64,000 bases of DNA from Diplonema papillatum (Eukaryota > Euglenozoa > Diplonemea > Diplonemida > Diplonemidae). The notes beneath the pieces are model-generated. The model had not been told where the DNA came from and did no database searches. It saw nothing but the letters and a program-made list of their open reading frames with translations. The position numbers and the translations under genes are program-made. Where the stretch lies: positions 1 to 64,000 of the forward strand of contig JAPJBO010001117.1 of assembly GCA_030068145.1 (NCBI GenBank), written 5' to 3'. Positions 9,873 through 21,000 of this stretch are shown here, one piece after another (positions within the stretch are counted from its first letter, which is position 1; every line of letters starts with the position of its first letter).

Positions 9873-10150
9873 CAGCTTGTTTGTTCAGACTCAAACACAG
9901 CTTCAGCTCCTCGGTTGTTTCTTCACACCAGCTTGTTTGTTAAGACCCAAACACAGCTTCAGCTCTCTCTTGACTTGTCCAAACGCTGCACCAGCATTTT
10001 CGAATCACCAGCTTGTTTGTCAGACCCTAACACAGCTTCAGCTCTTTCTTGACTTGTTTCTTCATTCCAAACACTGACCTTTCACTCAGCATTTTCGAAT
10101 CACCAGCTTGTTTCAGACCCAAACACAGCTTCAGCTCAGCTGTGTTTCAG
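9873..10150 (+). repeat. CTTGTTTGTT/CAAACACAGCTTCAGCTC tandem repeats, unit 1
   Basis: Four to five imperfect repeats of 60-90 bp, each with AGCTTGTTTGTT...AGACCCAAACACAGC. Part of the shared unit; the same block is at 22916-23195 in unit 2. Not protein-like in any frame that I trust. Confidence 0.7.
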
Positions 10151-10299
10151 CTTTTTCTCATCAACGCTCTTTTGCTTGTTCACTTGTTTTGCTCATAGCT
10201 TGATCACAGATTCGTTAGTTGTGTTGGTGGGAAGTCACAAAGCACACAAAGAGCTACAGGGAGGGGAAAAAGAAAAATGGGGGAAAACGCCATCCAGGG

Positions 10300-10668
10300 T
10301 CACAAGGCCTGGACAGTCACTTGTGGCTGAGCTGTTGAGTGACCCATATTGTTGAGCAGATCACAATCTGAACTTTTGGTCTGGACAAGAAATCTGAGAT
10401 TTGGCCCAGCAAAAAAAAAAGTTGGGTTCGCAAATCTCAGGTTTCTTGTCCAGGACAAGAAACCTGAGATTTCGCGTTTGCAAAATCTGACACCCGCCAA
10501 GAAGATCCGCTGCTCTTGTGTGTGAAGCAGGTTTCTCGGGATCTTGGCAAGCAGCTCCGGTGGGAAAGGCCCGAGGTGGACCTGGAAGTGCCCGACGTAT
10601 TTCACTGTCCGCGGGAGCTCGGCTGGGATGGTGTCATCGGGCACGTCATCGTCGGTTGGGGTGGGCAT
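10300..10668 (-). CDS. short frame beside the palindrome, unit 2
   Basis: Complete 122-residue version of the frame. The N-terminal 65 residues (acidic start, then TVKYVGHFQVHLGPFPPELL) look like real protein. The C-terminal half is the translation of the palindrome and its imperfect copies (SGFLSWTRNLRF and NLRFLVQT) and is probably not selected. It could be the last exon of the gene chain that starts with the coiled-coil gene upstream. Conserved in all three units, but so is the non-coding DNA, so conservation says little. Confidence 0.3.
   Translation of the reverse strand: MPTPTDDDVPDDTIPAELPRTVKYVGHFQVHLGPFPPELLAKIPRNLLHTQEQRIFLAGVRFCKREISGFLSWTRNLRFANPTFFFAGPNLRFLVQTKSSDCDLLNNMGHSTAQPQVTVQAL
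10432..10472. repeat. 41 bp perfect palindrome, unit 2
   Basis: Same sequence as 93-133. Only 93 bp separate it from the arbitrary unit boundary used here. Confidence 0.9.
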
Positions 10669-11569
10669 GAAAATAGAATGTTAAAAACATTCCTATGCAA
10701 GAATGGAGAGGTTGTAAGGACACATGAAAGAGCAGTATGTAGACAGACAGTTTCGAAGGTCAATATTATACTCCCTAGGTCGGTTCCTTCTCTTCAGTAA
10801 TATGCCGACTTCTAGCAGGCGAGCACTGGGTAGCAAAGGCTTACCACGGTGTCGGTCTATCTAATCTTTGTTTTTGTGTCGCTTTTGTTTTTTTCCCCCT
10901 TTGCTTTTTGTCGGATGCGGCGCAATGCAAAGGAACTTGAAGTCAGAAATACAAACGGAGCATTTTTCTATGGAAGAAATGTTTTGAAGCAGCGAAGAAA
11001 AGGCAAAGAGCAAAGGACAGAAAATAAAAAGGGGGAAGATGGGGCAGTGCAGCGCCAATGCCTGTTTCATCAGCTTTAATGGCTGCTTCATCAGCCACGT
11101 TGTTTGCAACGCTGGCCTATCTTGCCCCTGGGTCGACTTTGGATCTGCGTAACGAAGGCGGATCACTTTGCACTGGCGGAGCACGATGATGGAATCAAAT
11201 TGGGCCCGACCAGTACACTGCGCGAAGGCACCCTGGTTAGGCTTCGGGCCTTGTACAACAGCAGCGAATTCGTTTGACAGCCCCTTCGACATGAGTAAAT
11301 GATATACGGGGGGTTAGCACTTGTTGTCATGCTCAGGGTCGACGGGACCAGAGACTGTCTTTTCTTTTGAGCGGTAGAGCTTGCCAGGCAGCATTGAAGC
11401 ACTCTCCTGTTACGAGTGTGTCTCAGATCAGATGGGATGGGGTATTAGTAACCGGATAGCAGTTTTCATTCGTGATGATCCCCCGTTGCACCATGTCGCT
11501 GGGCTATGATTAAACTGATAAGCCTCGTTTTCTTGTGCGTGTTGTGCCGGTGGCGGTGAGGATTCATTT

Positions 11570-12592
11570 TCAATCGGAGTCGGTGGCATGTGTCGTCTGC
11601 GTGTCTTCAATGTCCATATCGCTTGCTTCCGCGGTCTCTCTCGCGTACAACGCGGCCTGACGCCTCTCGTTGTACGAAACGCGGTACTCAAGGAACCTCT
11701 TAAAACGCTCGGGGTTAGGGTGCAAAAAAATCTTACATTGGCAGGAGGTGCTGTCGATGGTTATTGCGCTATTGAATGCAGACACCCAATAATCAAGCGC
11801 AGAGGGCTTGGTGAATCTTGCTTTGAGAATTAAATGTAGTTTACCGTCGACGATCTCTTCACCGAGGTAGCTGAACGTGACTTCGGGTGGATCAGCATCC
11901 ATCGCTGCGTGGAGCCCCGAAGGTAAGATCAAACGATTAGCCTTGTCAACCTGTTCGGAGGGGGCACAGCTTTTTTTGGGTTTGAGGCGCGCCCAATTTA
12001 CGTCGGCTGTCTTACCCATGCGTTCGAACCAGCCACTCCTGATTGGCGACTCGTTCTCTATCTCACATGTGTCCAACTTGCTGTGCAGAGATGATGCTGA
12101 TGATGTGGGAGAGGACGGGTTATTGTAAACTTCGTCAAAGGGTTTGCGGTCAGGAGCATCGCGGGGGTCGTAGTTCGCAGCGAGCGTCTTCCGCAGTGAT
12201 GCTGGTGGAGAAATGGACTCAGTCTCACAGAAAACAGAGAGCAGATTATTGGAAATAGTCCATGCGCATGTTGCGATTTGTCGAGAGGCCAGGTCGGCAG
12301 CGGTCTCCGACTGGAACACAGCTTTGATAACGTAGTCATCGCGGTCAGCAACGATAGATTCGTTGAATGCGAGATTATTTTGAAGGATGGAGAGTATCTT
12401 TTGGCGCAGTGACAGAGCCCGTGCCCCATGCTGCAGTCGTTGCTCAAGCTGGACGTACTGAGCCTGTTTTGTTGTGATGTGTAAGCCCTTTCGATCCGTT
12501 TGGATTAAGGCTCTCTCGAGCCATGAACTATCCCTTGAAACCCAGGTTCGCCGTGAGTTGTCTTTACAGCTTTGGCAGCGGTCTTCGCAAGT
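11570..12592 (-). CDS. 340-residue hypothetical protein or exon, unit 2
   Basis: Counterpart of 1231-2253, same length. From the first ATG (12319) the protein differs from unit 1 at two sites that I see: GKTAGVN becomes GKTADVN and AAFYAR becomes AALYAR. No stop or shift. Product unknown. Confidence 0.55.
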   Translation of the reverse strand, partial: TCEDRCQSCKDNSRRTWVSRDSSWLERALIQTDRKGLHITTKQAQYVQLEQRLQHGARALSLRQKILSILQNNLAFNESIVADRDDYVIKAVFQSETAADLASRQIATCAWTISNNLLSVFCETESISPPASLRKTLAANYDPRDAPDRKPFDEVYNNPSSPTSSASSLHSKLDTCEIENESPIRSGWFERMGKTADVNWARLKPKKSCAPSEQVDKANRLILPSGLHAAMDADPPEVTFSYLGEEIVDGKLHLILKARFTKPSALDYWVSAFNSAITIDSTSCQCKIFLHPNPERFKRFLEYRVSYNERRQAALYARETAEASDMDIEDTQTTHATDSD

Positions 12593-14051
12593 TTAACGCG
12601 CGAGAGTGACAATGTCGAGAGCGTGTGTTCGAGACTCGTGTATGTGGCAGTGGGTTCTCCTTAGTGTGATCTAATTTCCGCGACCTCGTTCTTGCTCTGG
12701 TTCTGACAGAAGGTGAACCCTCCGCCAGATAACATGCCACCTGTGTTCGGAACTTGTGTTTTCGGTGGGATGCAACGGGGTGGTGGCCATGGGTTCTCCT
12801 TACTGCTTTGGCAGTGGTCTTTACATAATTTACAAGATGTGTGGTGAGGACGAAGGTTCTGAGCCCGCGCCACAAACCGCCCTCAAAATCCAGCTCGTGC
12901 AAATGTTCAGGCTTCGGCTGCGACGCGCGAGTAACAATGTCAAGAGCGTGTGTTAGGAACTCGTGTTTCGGGGATGCAACGGGTTAGAACAATGAGTTCT
13001 CCTGCATTGCTTTTGACGGTGGTCTTTTGCATAATTTCCGCGATCTCGTTCTTGCGCTGGTTCTAACAGAAGGTCGGGGCGACACAACTCGTTGAAATAG
13101 TGCGTTATTCCCATACCCACAAGTTCGGTATGGCAGAATATCTGAGACTGCGGTCCATCACGACCTGTCAACTTCGTGACGCAAGGCGTGACAGCGTCCG
13201 AGACCAAGAGTTTGTCCGTGTCGCTGGCCAATACTGCGGCAATGTATCATGCAAAATCAAAATTTTGTGTCTTTTTTCGACCCCTCCGGTGCGGAAAAAA
13301 ACACCCACATTTTGGTGGAATAGGCCACCACCGGACATAAAACCACTTTTTTGGTGACCAACTCCGTGTACATGACATTTTTTTTTTTTTTGGATTTTTT
13401 GGCTGGGGATCCCTGTTTGAAGGATTTCTGGCCGGGGCCATCGGCCAAAGTTACCGTGCAGAGGTCCGCCCCACAGGAAAAAAGTTGGAAAAAAAAAAAG
13501 TTGCAGAACTCGCTCCTGAGTCTCCAAACTGCGTGAACAAAAAAAAGTTTTTGAAAAAAGTCCAAAATTTTGGGGTGCCCAGGCCGGTTTGAACTTTTTC
13601 CTTTACGAATCCCATACAAACCAAAAGACACAAGGTTTTGACCCTGCATGGTATGTTCTCACGTCCTCGTTGGCGTCTCCCGCGTTCAAGAACCTGCATT
13701 TCAGCAGCAGCTGGTTCAGGTGCGCGTCCCACTCCCACTTCGACAGGTCTGGTTCCTGAGTTGGGAGTTGCAAGAACTACTTCTGAAAACCAGCTTCGTG
13801 CAAACATTAGTAATACTCGGCCGAGACGCGCGAAAGTGACAATGCATTGAGCGTGTGCTCGGGACTCGTGGCTCGCTGGATGCAACGGGTGTAACAATGA
13901 CTCCCTGGCAGTCTTCTGCATATTTTCGATGATCTCGTTCTTGCGCTGGTTCTGACAGAAGTCGCGTTGTGGACTGTCACTTTGGACGCAAGCTTGTGCG
14001 GGTGTTCGGTACGGTGGTGAGAATTGAACATCACGGCTGTCTTGTCATCAC
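12593..14051 (-). repeat. exon-like repeat region, unit 2, interrupted
   Basis: Same blocks as 2254-3712. The inserted element at 14052-17011 separates the last module (VTKIGEDTG, now at about 17012-17100) from the rest, so the downstream gene is split in this unit. Confidence 0.45.
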
Positions 14052-14076
14052 TGAGCCAATTCACCTACCCCCCCTG

Positions 14077-14160
14077 AAAGCGACTTGAGCTCGATTACAC
14101 TCGATTACGCGTCGATTACACTCGATTACACTCGATTACGATCGATTACAATCGATCAGC
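14077..14160 (+). repeat. left subterminal CTCGATTACA repeats
   Basis: About six copies of a decamer with the core TCGATTACA. The right end carries the same decamer (about 16957-16985) in the same, not inverted, orientation. Such subterminal repeats often bind the transposase in known families. Confidence 0.75.
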
Positions 14161-15788
14161 TTTTGGTGAAATGGGGGGGTACTGTAACAATTGATTAAAC
14201 ACACAGCACTCAGCCAATCCTGATTAGCCGATGCAACGTGTCTATTATCGAGCCTTCTTCTGGGGCTAAAGATGCTGATAGCACGATCATCGAATATCGA
14301 ACAAAAAGAAGCATATTCGTCTGAAAAAAGGATGTAGCCAGGCAGTGCAGCAGGGGACGAGGAAGTTCGGACTGACTTGTGGAAGCAGGTTGTCGAGTGC
14401 ATGGGGGCTCGGGTACCCGTTTTCCCGTATTAGCAACCTTTGCAATTTAGCGCAGCTAATACTCGAGCCTTTTGGCATTCCCTGCGGGGCAGTTCCAGGC
14501 GATAGGGCAAGCGCTTGGCAGACACCCTGTCCTCGAAGATGTCAAGTTTCTGTTTGTGGGTTCGATCTCCCTGGCGACAACAAGGCGGTTGAAAACGGAG
14601 GCTAATCTCACCTTTAGGCACTGCAATGTCACGCATGCCATTGTCAGACGCTACCGTCTGGCATTGCGCAATTCGTGCCATAGTCGTTGGGGGTATTGAC
14701 AAGGGGGTTCAGTGGACACTCATCTGTTGGCTCCTCGTTACTGCCCACGTAGGTTCCGGGAGGTCTGCTTGGCTGCACGCGGCTTGTGGTGTTGCTTCGT
14801 TCTTGAACTTTTTCTTCGGCTTCATGCGGTTCATCGTCCCGGCCTGCCCCTGGTACACGACTCGTCTCGTCTCCGTAGCTCGTCTATCCTGCTTCACTTC
14901 GTGCTTCCATCGAGCCTACTTGCGCTGTCACATTCCGATGGGTAGTGCGTCTGCGGGAGGAACCTGCCGTTATTGTGGCTGACACACCCTGTCCCTGCGG
15001 CCTTCATCGCTGTCTGCTCTCGTGCGGCCACTGTGGGGCATGATTCCGCCTCGGATCCTCGGTTGTGCTCCTTAGCTGGATCGCTAGCTCGATAAGAAGA
15101 GCTGGTGTGTGGGCACAAGCGAATGTGGTTGCGGTTGCGGGCCGGCCGGCGTGACTGCGAGCAGACAGGCTGCATGCGCGTGGGCCCAATCGCGCCATTC
15201 ACGCGGTACTCCAAAGGCCTAATCGGGCCGGGCCGGCACATACAGATTGCGACCGGGGCCAGCGTCGCACCTCGGTCTCGTCCCTTACAGCCGGAGCACG
15301 TGGCTCTCCCCAAGCCTCTGGGAAGGTGGCGGAGCTGGGAAGACGCGAGAGAAAACCAAAGTAGCGGCGGCCGACCTCTGTCTGCAAGCACGTCTCTGGC
15401 AGGGCAGTCGGCACCAAACGGAGCACAGTACCTCTTCCAAAGCAGTCGGCTGAAGCGGAGCACAGTCAATGGGCATTCAGAGAGTGCAAAGCATGTCTCT
15501 TGTAGGGCAGTGGGCAGCGGGCTTTGAGGGAAAGGTCAGCGCGGTAGCGATGACCAGGAGAACACATACAGATGGGTGGGGAGAGGCCCTGGGACTAAGG
15601 CGTGACTACCCCCGTCCCTGTCCCTCCCAGGGCGCCACCCCGAATCTAGCCTGGCTCCACCACGGTGAAGGCCCACACCTGCGGTTTCCGTCCCTCGTAT
15701 GCTTGTGCTTGGCACTTCTTGGGCCAGACAGTGGTCAACATGGTCGCTCATGGGCCAGCCAGGGGTCCACCAGTGGTCGAACCCAAAA

Positions 15789-15895
15789 TACTAGTGTCAA
15801 TTTCGATCACACTCTACAACGCTCGACTACACTCTACTACACTCTACTACACTCGATTACACTCTATTACACTCTATTACACTCTATTACACTCC
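15789..15895 (+). repeat. internal CTCTATTACA decamer array
   Basis: About ten tandem decamers (CTCTATTACA, CTCGATTACA, CTCTACTACA). The array ends right where homology to retrotransposon protein begins. Similar decamers resume after that gene, as if a retro-sequence had landed within a decamer array. Confidence 0.75.
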
Positions 15896-15918
15896 CCCCA
15901 TGCCTCACGGGCTACGAG

Positions 15919-16899
15919 ATGAGGCCAATTTTCCGCGGCGGCGAGGAGACGATGGGAATCTTGGAGACGCAGCTGAAGGCGAGCCGGCATGCGTTCACCG
16001 GCGAGGCGTGGGGGATGGACCTTTTCCCGACGTACGGAAGAGAAAGGGCGGAGCGTGCGGCGAGATGGGCGGCCTTCGATGACGCTACGGAGAAGAGGAA
16101 AGGGAAGAAGTCGGCTGTCGTCGGAGGGGATCCGTGGCTCGTGCCGGAAGGGATTCCCCGACACGAAAAGTGGGGTGAGCGGGTGTGCCCCGGGCACCAA
16201 AAGGTGAAGTGCGACGTGTGTAAGCGCCGGGGCAAGTCGGTGGCGTGGTGCTGCCAGGCCCATCACAGGGAGGGTGATGGCCTAGCCGTAAAAATGTGTG
16301 CCGAGCACCGGATGACGCAGTGCGCCACGTGTAAGACGACAGCGGAGTGCTGTCGCAACCATCACCACCGATGCCTCGATCATGGCATGCCGACGTGCGA
16401 CGGCTGTAAGAAACACGCCGACCTGAGGAGTAGGAGACCCGGGCACTGCTGCAGGAAAGGGCACCACCGGGCGGCCGTGGCGAGAGGTGAAGAAACAACG
16501 GCGAAGAAGAGGAAGGCGGAGCCGGAGGGTCCCGCGCCAGCGCCGAGACAGGCGAAACGTGAGAACGTGGTGCTCGTTCTGCCGGAAGCAGAGGAAGACG
16601 AGCGAGAACCCGCAACATCAACGCCGACATCAGCAGCGAAGGTCGGGAAGACGGCGCCAACGCCAGCGAAGAAGCGGCAACCAGACTCCGCGGCGGAGCC
16701 GGTACCGAAAAGACGCAAAGGACGCGTCGATGCGCCACGACCATCGCCCAGGCGCTGGGAAAAAGCAGAAATCGACGCGCAACCGATGAACCTCGACGAG
16801 CAATCGAAGAAGAAGCGAAGCACCAAACGCGCGCCTGAGCGCGACGATCAAGACGAGCTAAAGAGGCGAAAGCATGACACATCACGTGCGAAGAGATAA
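15919..16899 (+). CDS. Cys/His-rich protein with basic tail
   Basis: 326 residues from ATG 15919; an in-frame ATG at 15469 is less likely because the extra 150 residues translate the decamer array. The start MRPIFRGGEETMGILE and the segment FPTYGRERAERAARWAAF match the retrotransposon protein around its RPRPRFREAHTG and CPTYPDWT...RAARWAL. A zinc-type domain follows with repeated CC and HH pairs (AWCCQAHHREGDG, CAEHRMTQCATCK, ECCRNHHHRC, PTCDGCKK, GHCCRKGHHRA). The last 150 residues are Lys/Arg/Pro-rich and end near MNLDEQSKKKRS, a likely nucleic-acid-binding tail. It is the only gene in the TIR element. Function unknown; by homology it may be a chaperone or RNA-binding module taken from a retrotransposon. 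Confidence 0.7.
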   Translation: MRPIFRGGEETMGILETQLKASRHAFTGEAWGMDLFPTYGRERAERAARWAAFDDATEKRKGKKSAVVGGDPWLVPEGIPRHEKWGERVCPGHQKVKCDVCKRRGKSVAWCCQAHHREGDGLAVKMCAEHRMTQCATCKTTAECCRNHHHRCLDHGMPTCDGCKKHADLRSRRPGHCCRKGHHRAAVARGEETTAKKRKAEPEGPAPAPRQAKRENVVLVLPEAEEDEREPATSTPTSAAKVGKTAPTPAKKRQPDSAAEPVPKRRKGRVDAPRPSPRRWEKAEIDAQPMNLDEQSKKKRSTKRAPERDDQDELKRRKHDTSRAKR

Positions 16900-17225
16900 C
16901 CGCGCCGTCGGCGATGCAGATTATCGCCACAGATTCTTTGCATTCTAATCCAAACTATTACACTATATTACACTCGATTACGCTCGATCAGGGGGTGGGT
17001 GAATTGGCTCAATCACCATTGTAGATTCCGAACTTTGCATTACCTGTGTCCTCACCGATCTTCGTGACGAGAGCAACGGTGACGTGAGCAACTCCGAATG
17101 TGTGAGTCTTGACTCAGGAGCCCGTCGGGTCTGGTCTGACAAGTGATTTCAGTTCTATCAAACCGTAGTCTTTTTGACTCTACTCCAAGCCCACGACGGT
17201 AGACGAGTTCAGTGTGATTTCATAC

Positions 17226-17740
17226 CTGGGGAGGTGCTTGCGCTAGCAGGGTCAGTCGCTTCTGGACTTCCTCCAGCTGCGCATTCAGTGACTTCTTCTC
17301 GTCCTTCAGCTCTTTCAAAGCGTCCTTCAGCGCATTGGCCGTTGTGTCGGATCCATTGTAGATTCCGAACTGTGCGGTATGTGTGTCCCCACCGATCTTG
17401 GTGACGCAAGCAACAAGGGCGTCGTTCAACGCCTCCTCTTTCGCGTTCAACGCCTCCACTTTCGCGTTCAACGCCTTCTTGTCTGCTGCCAACGTCTCCG
17501 GATGCTCATCGTTCGAGGGTCTCATCACTGCATCTTCACCCTGTGTGGAAGTGTTGAACGTGGGCGACGGTAGTATGTCAATTTCCTGATGATGCGATGG
17601 TCAACAACTGGGTAAACACGGAACGTACACCAGTGAAACAAGAATACGTGAATCCGCGTGACTGCTGCAGATCCATCACTACTTCCTGACCGCGGTGACA
17701 GTGACGTCCTTTTGCTCGCAGGCTTCTTCTTCGGCGCCAT
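17226..17740 (-). CDS. coiled-coil heptad-repeat protein, exons 1 and 2, unit 2
   Basis: Exon 1 at 17648-17740, exon 2 at 17226-17540 (105 codons). Only three heptads precede the KIGGDT module and one SLNAQLE follows it, against six and two in unit 1. It also has a D for E (AADKKALN) and GDTHTAQ for GDTGTAQ. Frame intact. The inserted element lies downstream and would cut off the later exons. Confidence 0.6.
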
Positions 17741-18041
17741 TTTCCCGGTCGTTTCTTTCTTCACCCTGGTGTGTGTGTGTGTGTGTGTGTATGTGGATGT
17801 GTGGGTGCGCGCTCGCATAAATGCAACGATTGACTCTTCCTCATCAACACACACGATTCCATAACCGTGTGCCTCTCCTGCGCAGTATCTTTAACGTCCC
17901 CCACGCGCTGGGACGAAAACAGCAACACCATCCACCCACCCAACAACCCTCAGCTCATCACCCTCCACCACCCCACTCCACCCACCATCCACCCCACCCC
18001 ACCACTCCTCAATCCACCAGCCCCACCCCTCTCATCGCCCA

Positions 18042-21000
18042 CTACCGATAAGCCCTCGTCCTGACCCCATCCGCATTTATCCACCGCTTGTCGTCAAAGG
18101 CACTGAACGCGCGCTTGCTCTGTCCCATCGTGTACAGCTGATGCCCTCGGCTCTGGATGGTCTTGAACTGCACCTCCTGATCCACCCGCGTCTCCAACAC
18201 CCTGCGATAGGTGTCGATGGTGAACTCTTTGGCGCACCGCATCGGAACACCCTTGGCTTTGCAGTCGGAGTAACCGTCGTGAGTTGTGTAGGCATAACTC
18301 TTAGCGCGCAAACAGACGACTTCCTTCAACAGCTTCTCCGCAGTCTCGCATTTGAAGTACCCCGGTACCTTTGCTTTGTCTTTGGAATACAAGTTGTGGT
18401 CCTTGGGGAAATTACTGAAGTCGAATTCTTCGGCGAGGTGCTTGTGCTTCTCAGCGAGGTCCTTCCAGATGTCGCCGGTCTTGATCTGAAGGATGAAAGA
18501 GTCCGTGTCGGTGTAGACCAAGCGGATGTTCTCTCGACCGTATGTGGGGACGAGCTTGTCGTGGAAGAAGCCCGCCATCAAGATCTTCGAGTAGTCGAGA
18601 ATCTGACTTCCAACATACACAGGTTTGTCGAGTTTGACGCTGCACTTGCCGTGGGTGATGATCGACATGTTGTTGATGTCTTGGCGGCGTTTGAACCGGA
18701 ACTTGCTCTGCTCGCGGATGAGGTTCTGTTCGTCGCTGGCGGATGTGATGATGGCGTCGGTTCGGCCACGGACGTTCTCCATGGTCTTGCCGAAGATCGC
18801 GTTGTTCAGGAGTTTGTACAACCCTTTGCCGAAGTCGCTGGTTGCTTGCTGACGGAGAGCGGAGTTGAGCTCGATGTATGGTTTGAGCCACGCGCTCTGT
18901 TGGAAGGTGATGCCGCGGTGGACTGCGGTGACGACGAGTCCGTGCTTGATGGCGAACTGGAGCTGTTCGATGTTGATGATGTACTTCTCGCGCTTCTTGA
19001 AGTCGGCGATGAGCTTTGGGACGGCGCAGAGGGGGACGTCACCAAGTGCCTGCTGTTGGTAGTCGCTGAGTTCGTCGTGTGCGATCGATCTGTTGTAGGG
19101 AAGCAGGGGGAGATCGTCGTGGAGTTCGTGTAGGCAGCGCCCGGAGCAGGCACAGTCTGCTTTGCAGTGTTCAGGATATTCAATGTCGACCTCGAAGACG
19201 TAACCTGTGCTGCTCTCGGGGTTGTAACACGACGTGAGATGAAGGACGTTGTCGACCGTGAGGTTTGGGATCCACTTGAAGCCGCTGTGAGGGAGGTTGC
19301 GCATCATCGAGTGCCCGTAGAGGTTGTTGGCGTCGACGTAGATCATCTTGTTCGTGACGTCTGGCGTGTTGTCAGTTCCTTGGGCATGTCTCTCGATTGC
19401 GCACGTGAATCCGCCACGTTTCTGAGACTCGAAGAAGAGGTACATCTCGTGGTCGGTGAGGTGTTCGAGCTTGACCTTGGTTGATCGCAACATCGCAGCC
19501 CATGTGAAGGAGCTGAGGGAGATGAAGTGGCAGGGATCGAGTTTGTGCGTCGACATGAGCTCGTCTCTGAAGGCTCTCATCACGTCGGCAAGTCCACAGA
19601 CGTCGAGCTTGAGATAGAAGTCGTGGTAGTCCTTGAAGGATTCGAACCCCATGATCTCCCAGACCTTCTTGACGTGTTCGATGTCGGAGCTGTCTGCCGC
19701 GGCTCCAGTGAGGCAGTCGAACCAGATGGATGGATCGTCAGAGACCTCTTGTGCTTCGGGATCATTGTTGATCGATCGGTGTTGGAGCTTGGACGGCGCG
19801 TCGAACCACGAGTAGGGAAAGACTTGCTTGCGGAGGAGGAGTTCGAGTGTGTCATCATCGGCGGGTCTCTTGAGGTATGTTTCGATACACTGCTTCATGC
19901 ACGTCCGCTTCTCGATCGGCAGCGAGTTGATGTGCGTGGCAAGCGACGCCGTTGAGCCGAGGATTTGAATCGAGTCCCTCACCGAGATCGACCAGTTGTC
20001 CTTGGCGGTCTTCGTCTCACCTGTCTTGTCCGTGTAGGTGCGCTTCTGATTGAGCTCGATGCACATGGTTCGCTCGGACGTGTTCTCGATGATGTTCACG
20101 CAGTCGTTGTCGATCGAGTCCCGCTGGGAGAGCATGGTGTAGACGTGGTGGTTGTCGTAGCCGCGAGCGTTGTGGAAGTACAGTGGAATGGTGCCGGATC
20201 CTTCTCGGATGAGCTTGTTGCAGTTGTTGCAGGCTGCCGCTCGGTACTTGTTCGTGAGATGGCAGTGGTCACGGACTTTCGGGTTCTTCTCGGTGAAGGG
20301 TCCCTCGCAGTAGTGGCAGGTCGTCGCGAGGTCGTGCGCTTGCTGCTGATCGCTGGTGATGATCATGCTGTTGGGATCTTGGTAGCGGCTTCTCTTGAAA
20401 CCGATGAACTTGTTGATGTCTGTTGCAATGGCTTCAAGGTGCTTGCTGAAGCTAGCGAGAACGATCTTCTGCCATTCGTCTGCAGTCAGTACTCCTTGCG
20501 GTGGCGTTGGGTAGACGAACTCTCTCCGTCCTGTGTAGTTGACCTCGGGATCGACGTCGAGCAGAATGAAGTAGCTGGCGGCGAGGTGCTTCTGGATGTT
20601 CGAAGATCCATCGTTGACCTTCTCGAGGATGGATTCGAAGTCAGAGTACAGGACGAACGGCTGTTTGACGGTTGCGTGCACCTGCTTGAACTGGATTGTA
20701 GAACCCTTCTCGGGCATCTTCACCTTGCACGTTTCGTTGTTGACGCACAGGCGGAAGTGGGCGTCGAGATTCTCCTGCGACTTGAACGTGGATGAAAGGC
20801 AGTTGCGACAGATGAGGGTGTGTCGATCGGGAAGTCCCACGAACGTCTTGAAGTTCTTGATCCAGACGAAGTGGTTATTGTGAAGCAGGAGGTCGATGTG
20901 GTCTCTGTCGGGAGATTGTCGGGCGCTGTTGTAGAGAACGTTCGGCTTGCCGCTGTCCCACTCGAAGACGCTGATGGAGACTGGGTTTGCTGCTTCGAAC

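Larger units (their letters stand above)
1..10338 (-). mobile_element. PolB tandem unit 1
   Basis: First visible unit of a head-to-tail array; position 1 matches 10339 and 23383, so the edge is set by the window and not by the element. Supported genes run on the minus strand in the order polymerase (4822-8898), coiled-coil gene (3922-4520), exon-like repeats (2254-3850), 340-residue frame (1231-2253) and a short frame ending at the left edge. Identity to unit 2 is nearly complete outside a swapped segment at about 9302-9872, the 21 bp repeat tracts and a 2960 bp insertion present only in unit 2. I see no integrase, FtsK/HerA ATPase, protease or capsid gene, so it is not a complete Polinton. 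Confidence 0.85.
14052..17011 (+). mobile_element. 2960 bp TIR element with 5 bp TSD, carrying a Cys/His-rich gene
   Basis: Begins TGAGCCAATTCACC and ends GGTGAATTGGCTCA, a perfect 14 bp inverted repeat (21 bp with one mismatch). It is flanked by ATCAC at 14047-14051 and 17012-17016; units 1 (3708-3712) and 3 have ATCAC once, so the insertion is proven. Inside both ends are direct repeats of CTCGATTACA, and a third block lies at 15789-15895. The only convincing gene is at 15919-16899. TG...CA ends with a 5 bp duplication are typical of retroviral-type integrases, but no integrase or transposase is encoded, so it is non-autonomous. 14200-15788 holds no frame that I support. Confidence 0.9.

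Noticed and set aside
14894-15469. 191-residue minus-strand frame inside the TIR element
   Set aside because: Arg/Pro/Ser-rich composition and no recognisable motif; typical of chance frames in GC-rich DNA.
15469-15918. N-terminal extension of the Cys/His protein in the TIR element
   Set aside because: The extra 150 codons translate spacer and the CTCTATTACA array (HSITLYYTLLHS repeats); homology to the retrotransposon proteins starts only just before MRPIFRGG.
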